Origin: Coprousia sp963931435
GTDB lineage: Bacteria > Actinomycetota > Coriobacteriia > Coriobacteriales > Coriobacteriaceae
Direction of reading: 5' to 3'
NCBI GenBank assembly: GCA_963931435.1
Contig: OZ007012.1
Span: forward strand, 558,001 to 622,000
DNA length: 64,000 nucleotides
Under the pieces are notes generated by a model. The model saw only the letters and a program-made list of their open reading frames with translations, was not told the DNA's origin and did not search any database. The translations under genes were made by a program, and so were the position numbers. This document shows, piece by piece, positions 59,595 through 64,000 of the stretch. Positions within the stretch are counted from its first letter, which is position 1, and every line of letters begins with the position of its first letter.

Positions 59595-61718
59595 GTGGCG
59601 AAAAAGAAATACAACCTGGCCGACACCCGCAACATCGGCATCATGGCCCACATCGATGCGGGTAAGACCACCACGACTGAGCGCATCCTGTACTACACGG
59701 GCAAGACGCACAAGATCGGCGAGGTGCACGAGGGCGCTGCCACCATGGACTGGATGATCCAGGAGCAGGAGCGCGGCGTGACCATCACCTCCGCTGCCAC
59801 CACGTGCTTCTGGCACAAGGGCGGCGACGTGAACAACGGGCCGGCCTACCGCATCCAGATCATCGACACCCCGGGCCACGTGGACTTCACGGCCGAGGTC
59901 GAGCGCTCGCTGCGCGTCCTCGACGGCGCCGTGGCCGTGTTCGACGCCGTTGCCGGCGTGCAGCCCCAGTCCGAGACCGTGTGGCGCCAGGCCCGCAACT
60001 TCAACGTCCCCCGCATCGCCTTCATCAACAAGTACGACCGCGTGGGCGCCGACTTCTTCCATGCGATCGACACTATGAAGGAGCGCCTCCACGCCAACGC
60101 CGTGGCCATCCAGGTCCCGATGGGCGCCGAGGACAACTTCTGGGGCATCATCGACCTCGTGACCATGACCGCGTGGGACTTCAAGGCCGACGCCAAGGGC
60201 ATGACTTACCCCGAGCCGATGGACGAGATCCCGGCCGAGTTCGCCGACATCGCCGCCGAGAAGCGCGAGGAGCTGCTCGACGCCGCCTCCAACTACGATG
60301 ACGAGCTGATGGAGCTCATCCTCGAGGACGAGGAGATCCCCGTGGAGAAGCTCAAGGCCGCCATCCGCGCCGGTGTGCTCGCGAACGAGCTCAACCCGGT
60401 CCTCGTGGGTTCCGCCTACAAGAACAAGGGCGTGCAGGAGCTGCTCGACGCCGTCGTCGACTACCTGCCGAGCCCGCTCGACGTCCCGGCGGTCGAGGGC
60501 ACCAACCCCGACACCGGCGAGACCGACACCCGCAAGCCCTCTGATGACGAGCCGTTCTCCGCGCTCGCGTTCAAGATCGCGACCGATCCCTACGTGGGCA
60601 AGCTCACGTTCTTCCGCGTGTACTCCGGCCACATCGACGCCGGCTCCTACGTGGTGAACGCCACCAACGGCCAGCGCGAGCGCTTCGGCCGCATCCTCGA
60701 GATGAACGCCAACGACCGCATCGACGTTGATGGCGCCTCCACCGGTGACATCCTCGCCGCTGTGGGTCTCAAGAACACCACCACCGGCGACACTCTGTGC
60801 GCCGAGGGCCACGAGATCATCCTCGAGTCCATGGAGTTCCCCGATCCCGTCATCGACGTCGCCGTGGAGCCCAAGACCAAGGCCGAGCAGGACAAGATGA
60901 GCCTCGCGCTCGCCAAGCTCGCCGAGGAGGACCCGACCTTCACCGTGCGCACCGACCATGAGACCGGCCAGACCATCATCGCCGGCATGGGCGAGCTGCA
61001 CCTCGAGATCATCGTCGACCGCCTGCTCCGTGAGTTCAAGGTCGAGGCCAACGTCGGCAAGCCCCAGGTCGCCTACCGCGAGGCCCCGGGCCACGACGTC
61101 GACCGCGCTGAGGGCAAGTTTGTGCGCCAGTCCGGCGGCCGCGGCCAGTACGGCCACGCCGTCATCAAGCTCGAGAAGGGCGAGGAGGGCTCGGGTTACG
61201 AGTTCGTCAACGCCATCGTCGGCGGCGTCGTGCCCAAGGAGTACATCCCCTCGATCGACAAGGGCATCCAGGAGGCGCTCGAGACCGGCGTCATCGCCGG
61301 CTACCCCGTGGTCGACGTGAAGGTCACCCTGTTCGACGGCTCCTACCACGAGGTCGACTCCTCCGAGGCCGCGTTCAAGATCGCCGGCTCCATGGCCATC
61401 AAGGACGCCCTCAAGAAGTCCGACCCGATCCTGCTCGAGCCGATGATGGCCGTCGAGGTCGAGACCCCCGAGCAGTACATGGGCGACGTCATGGGCAACC
61501 TGTCCGGCCGCCGCGGCCAGATCCAGGGCATGGACGATCGCTCGGGCAACAAGGTCATCCGCGCCAAGGTGCCGCTGGGCGAGATGTTCGGCTACGCTAC
61601 CGACCTCCGCTCGCAGACGCAGGGCCGCGCGTCCTACACCATGCAGTTCGACTGCTACGAGCCCGCGCCCAAGTCGATCACCGACGAGGTTGTCGCCAAG
61701 GCCGGCGGCAACGCGTAA
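59595..61718 (+). CDS. fusA: Translation elongation factor G
   Basis: The 707-residue GTPase drives translocation. G1 is AHIDAGKTTTTERILYYTG, the switch regions follow (RGVTITSAATTCFW; DTPGHVDFTAEVERSLRVLD), and G4 is INKYDRVGAD. Domain IV has the loop around GRGQYGHAVIKLEKGEEGSG. GTG is the start, with GGGAGG 6 bases before it. It lies in the str operon. No tuf follows; rpsJ is next after 70 bases. Confidence 0.97.
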   Translation: MAKKKYNLADTRNIGIMAHIDAGKTTTTERILYYTGKTHKIGEVHEGAATMDWMIQEQERGVTITSAATTCFWHKGGDVNNGPAYRIQIIDTPGHVDFTAEVERSLRVLDGAVAVFDAVAGVQPQSETVWRQARNFNVPRIAFINKYDRVGADFFHAIDTMKERLHANAVAIQVPMGAEDNFWGIIDLVTMTAWDFKADAKGMTYPEPMDEIPAEFADIAAEKREELLDAASNYDDELMELILEDEEIPVEKLKAAIRAGVLANELNPVLVGSAYKNKGVQELLDAVVDYLPSPLDVPAVEGTNPDTGETDTRKPSDDEPFSALAFKIATDPYVGKLTFFRVYSGHIDAGSYVVNATNGQRERFGRILEMNANDRIDVDGASTGDILAAVGLKNTTTGDTLCAEGHEIILESMEFPDPVIDVAVEPKTKAEQDKMSLALAKLAEEDPTFTVRTDHETGQTIIAGMGELHLEIIVDRLLREFKVEANVGKPQVAYREAPGHDVDRAEGKFVRQSGGRGQYGHAVIKLEKGEEGSGYEFVNAIVGGVVPKEYIPSIDKGIQEALETGVIAGYPVVDVKVTLFDGSYHEVDSSEAAFKIAGSMAIKDALKKSDPILLEPMMAVEVETPEQYMGDVMGNLSGRRGQIQGMDDRSGNKVIRAKVPLGEMFGYATDLRSQTQGRASYTMQFDCYEPAPKSITDEVVAKAGGNA

Positions 61719-61788
61719 GTGCTCGCGATTGCTGCGCACGTAGGTATTCATCGCGAGGACTCCCTCGCACATCTATTGGAGGTTTTCA

Positions 61789-62097
61789 GTGCCTAGCCAG
61801 AAGATCAGGATCCGCCTCAAGGGCTATGATCACGAGGTTGTTGATCAGTCCGCGAAGCTCATCGTCGACACCGCCCAGAAGACCGGTGCCCGCGTTTCCG
61901 GCCCCATCCCCCTGCCCACCGAGCGCAACCTCTACACGGTCATCCGCTCGCCGCACAAGGACAAGGACAGCCGTGAGCAGTTCGAGATGCGCACACACAA
62001 GCGCCTCATCGACATCCTCGACCCCACCGCCGGCACCGTCGACTCGCTGATGCGCCTCGACCTGCCCGCAGGCGTGGACATCGATATCAAGCTCTAA
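61789..62097 (+). CDS. rpsJ: 30S ribosomal protein S10
   Basis: The 102-residue protein (PSQKIRIRLKGYDHEVVDQS, then SGPIPLPTERNLYTVIRSPH and FEMRTHKRLIDILDPTAGTV) belongs to the 30S head and also serves as NusE in antitermination. The GTG start has TTGGAGG 6 bases upstream. It is the last gene of the transcript: a strong bidirectional terminator follows 25 bases after the stop, so it is cut off from the S10-spc operon that usually starts with it. Confidence 0.97.
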   Translation: MPSQKIRIRLKGYDHEVVDQSAKLIVDTAQKTGARVSGPIPLPTERNLYTVIRSPHKDKDSREQFEMRTHKRLIDILDPTAGTVDSLMRLDLPAGVDIDIKL

Positions 62098-62121
62098 GCT
62101 ATCGCGCCACCCACGTTGAGC

Positions 62122-62156
62122 AAAGCCCCCGGTTCCTTTGGAGCCGGGGGCTTTTT
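62122..62156. terminator. Bidirectional terminator between rpsJ and the SDR gene
   Basis: AAGCCCCCGG pairs with CCGGGGGCTT across an 11-base loop, followed by TTTTTG on the plus strand and CTTTG on the minus strand. Confidence 0.9.
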
Positions 62157-62189
62157 GTCATCCATGTCGAGCGTGGAGGCAAAGGGATG

Positions 62190-62990
62190 TTAGCCGCGCT
62201 TGTCCATCATCTGGTAGAGCGGGTACATGGGCGATCCGAGTCCGGTGCCGCCCGAGACCTCCATGACGCCGCCCGTCACGTACGACGACATGTCGGAGGC
62301 GTAGAAGAGCACGGCGTTGGCGATCTCTTCGGGCTCGCCCAGGCGATTCAGCGGGATGGTGGTGAGGAATGCCTTGATGAACTCCTCGCTCATGTTGTCC
62401 ATGAGCGCGTCGGTGGCGATGCTTCCCGGGCAGACCACGTTGGCACGCACCCCCTGGCGCGCGTACTGGATCGCGATGTCCTTGGTCAAGCGGATGATGG
62501 CCGCCTTGGCAAGGCCATAGGCCTCGCGTGAGAGATCGGGGTAGACGCCGCCGGTTGAGGCGATGTTGACGATGACGAGGGGTCCAACGTCCTTCATGAC
62601 GCGGATGGCCTGCTGCGAGGTCTCGTAGACGCTGCGGACGTTGTCCATCACGATGTCCTCGAAGTCCTCCACGCGGGTGTTGGCCACGTCGAAGTCGCGC
62701 TTGACGTCCGTGGAGCCGTAGTTGTTGACGAGGACATCGATGCGTCCCTCGCGCTCCACCACGTCCCGCACGCAGCCGGGATAGGTGGACTTATCGGAGG
62801 CATCGAAGCGCACATAGGCCGCCTGGCCGCCAGCCTCCTTAATCTCGGCGATGAGCGCGCGCGAGCGCTCCTCGTTGCGGGCGGCGATGTAGACCTTGGC
62901 GCCCTCGCTTGCAAGTTTCTGCGCGCAGGCGCGGCCGATGCCACGGGTAGAGGCGGTAACGAGTGCGATCTTGTTGTCGAGCATGCCCAT
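62190..62990 (-). CDS. Short-chain dehydrogenase, likely 7-alpha-hydroxysteroid dehydrogenase
   Basis: The 266-residue SDR has cofactor loop TASTRGIGRACA, NNYG (helix alpha4 site), Ser in NIASTGGVYPDLSREAYGLA and the following Tyr-x-x-x-Lys (YGLAK). It resembles clostridial bile-acid 7-alpha-HSDH along its length: NKIALVTASTRGIG, AIQYARQGVRANVV, then CPGSIATDALMDNMSEEF and PLNRLGEPEEIANAVLF, with a long TG-x-x-x-EVSGG-x-x-LG tail. It would interconvert 7-alpha-hydroxy and 7-keto bile acids. AAGGAG precedes the ATG by about 12 bases. A palindromic operator covers its promoter. Substrate assignment is from remembered similarity. Confidence 0.65.
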   Translation of the reverse strand: MGMLDNKIALVTASTRGIGRACAQKLASEGAKVYIAARNEERSRALIAEIKEAGGQAAYVRFDASDKSTYPGCVRDVVEREGRIDVLVNNYGSTDVKRDFDVANTRVEDFEDIVMDNVRSVYETSQQAIRVMKDVGPLVIVNIASTGGVYPDLSREAYGLAKAAIIRLTKDIAIQYARQGVRANVVCPGSIATDALMDNMSEEFIKAFLTTIPLNRLGEPEEIANAVLFYASDMSSYVTGGVMEVSGGTGLGSPMYPLYQMMDKRG

Positions 62991-63015
62991 GATGGTTCCT
63001 CTCCTTGTGGAATAT

Positions 63016-63036
63016 ATGCGACAAGTTCTGTCGCAT
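63016..63036 (-). promoter_or_regulatory. Palindromic operator at the SDR promoter
   Basis: ATGCGACA-AGTTC-TGTCGCAT is a perfect 8-bp inverted repeat with a 5-base centre. On the minus strand a TATATT hexamer (63011-63016) abuts it, 20-26 bases before the SDR start. A dimeric repressor could block transcription here; the regulator is not in the window. The rest of 62991-63332 shows no gene. Confidence 0.6.
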
Positions 63037-63332
63037 TGCGAGTTTGATACCCCGGACGGCGTCGGGCCATTCGCAGTGTGCCAGGCAAGTTGCGCCGCAA
63101 CGCATCCACCTGTTCATTCTCCGCAGCCCTCGCTTGCCGAATGCCGTTCCGGTGAGCGATCGGCGCCGGGACGGGAGGCAGGGGCGGGGGCCGGGAACAG
63201 CACCGGTGGGCGCCTAGGGGAGAGGCGCCTCATGCGGACGTTACGATCTGCGGCTGGAGTATGATGGGGTAGCAGGGAACAAGCGGCGTAGGTTGGGCAT
63301 GGCGTGTCAGAATGACAGCAGGCGGGTACGGC

Positions 63333-64000
63333 ATGGACGGACGCGGCGGAGCGCGGGAGCGAGCACAAGCTCGATGCGAGCGCGAGCGCGAGCGCGAACT
63401 CGGGCGCGGTTCCGCGGTCTGCGCGCGCCGGGCGGTGCCATCGCTTGCCGGCCTCGTGCGGACCTGGCGGTGCGATACGCTGCCCGAGCTTCCGGCAAAG
63501 ATCAAGAAGGCGCTTCCCGTGGCGGCGTTCTTTATCGTGCTGTTCTGGACCATCGTCGGGCTCTTCGGCATGTCGCACGTCATGCCGGTCTCGTGTTACA
63601 CCACGCTCTTCAATGTGCGCCATCGCAAGTACAACGCGGCGGGCCAGTACCTCCGCTTCTTTGCGGTGAGCTACCTTGCGCTCGCGGCGGCGCGCATCGC
63701 GTCGCTCAACGTGACGCTCTGCATCGCCATGAACGTCGTCATGCCGTTCATCTTCGTGTTCATGCGCTCGTCGCAGCTCAATCCGCGCCGGTACTTCCCC
63801 TACTTGATGCTCTTCGTGTTCCTGCAGCTCCGCCCCGAGTTTCTCGATAACTTGCTCCTTGAGGCGGGGCTCTTGAGCGTGTGCTGCCTCGTCCTCACCA
63901 TCTCGCTCGTCATCGCGGGCTTCGTGGTGCATAAGGTGGATGCCGACCGCATCCACCTGCACGAGATGGTGACGAGCCTCGCCGATGAGCTCGATCAGAT
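63333..64000 (+). CDS. Multi-pass membrane protein, FUSC-like, 3' partial
   Basis: An open frame runs off the window end. After a ~55-residue Arg/Glu/Ala-rich N-terminus comes PELPAKIKKALPVAAFFIVL and five or so hydrophobic spans: FWTIVGLFGMSHVMPVSCYT, YLALAAARIASLNVTLCIAM, VVMPFIFVFMRSSQLNPRRY, LLSVCCLVLTISLVIAGFVV. The layout resembles the membrane half of FUSC-family proteins, often linked to efflux of aromatic acids, but this is only a guess. The ATG at 63333 has GGCGGG about 6 bases upstream; an ATG at 63312 is also in frame. It is divergent from the SDR gene. Confidence 0.6.
   Translation, partial: MDGRGGARERAQARCERERERELGRGSAVCARRAVPSLAGLVRTWRCDTLPELPAKIKKALPVAAFFIVLFWTIVGLFGMSHVMPVSCYTTLFNVRHRKYNAAGQYLRFFAVSYLALAAARIASLNVTLCIAMNVVMPFIFVFMRSSQLNPRRYFPYLMLFVFLQLRPEFLDNLLLEAGLLSVCCLVLTISLVIAGFVVHKVDADRIHLHEMVTSLADELDQ

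Overview
The window is high-GC, Gram-positive-type chromosomal DNA, most consistent with a Coriobacteriia gut anaerobe such as Collinsella. This rests on AGGAGG-type ribosome binding sites, an actinobacterial-size RpoB, PTS-based glycoside use, a SirTM/macrodomain remnant, a likely bile-acid 7-alpha-hydroxysteroid dehydrogenase, and no respiratory genes in view. The assignment is inferred from protein resemblance, not from a marker-gene search.

Layout. 1-1.3 kb: two TrkA-type potassium-channel regulators, the first cut by the window edge. 1.3-3.5 kb: a decayed block in which a headless FAD oxidoreductase is fused in frame to a headless Zn-macrodomain, followed by a frameshifted, nonsense-mutated and internally deleted SirTM sirtuin. 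3.6-9.5 kb: a redox cluster with two aldo/keto reductases, a LysR regulator, a composite pseudogene, an NTF2-like protein, a flavodoxin lipoprotein and an iron alcohol dehydrogenase. 10-17 kb: an esterase, an ABC importer with tandem substrate-binding lipoproteins, and asnS. 17.3-21.4 kb: a GH31 glucosidase with a divergent AraC regulator, then a truncated C-S lyase. 21.5-26.3 kb: a FeoA-FeoB fusion, a GNAT-like protein, a DNA glycosylase and a low-complexity hypothetical.

26.5-27.8 kb holds the L10 leader, rplJ and rplL. From 27.9 to 47.7 kb lies an accessory island: an ISL3-family element inserted in a palindromic repeat, then beta-glucoside genes (RpiR regulator, GH4, LicR/BglG-type activator, cellobiose-type PTS IIA, IIB and IIC, two GH1 enzymes, DUF3284, esterase, orphan IIB), galU, and a second minus-strand unit (GH1, EIIBC, RpiR). 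The PTS would import and phosphorylate beta-glucosides, GH1/GH4 enzymes would hydrolyse the phosphorylated sugars, and the RpiR and PRD regulators would sense supply.

48-62.1 kb returns to core genes: rpoB-rpoC, a DUF559-like hypothetical, a repeat-rich gap, then rpsL-rpsG-fusA-rpsJ closed by a strong terminator. The window ends with a minus-strand SDR behind a palindromic operator and a partial membrane protein.

The most notable observations are an alpha-CTD-like domain near the C-terminus of RpoC that keeps four DNA-contact residues at exact spacing, Arg88 in S12 (the position and substitution of the streptomycin-resistance allele K88R), the decayed SirTM-macrodomain locus, and an ISL3 insertion whose 8-bp target duplication lies inside a recurring palindromic repeat.
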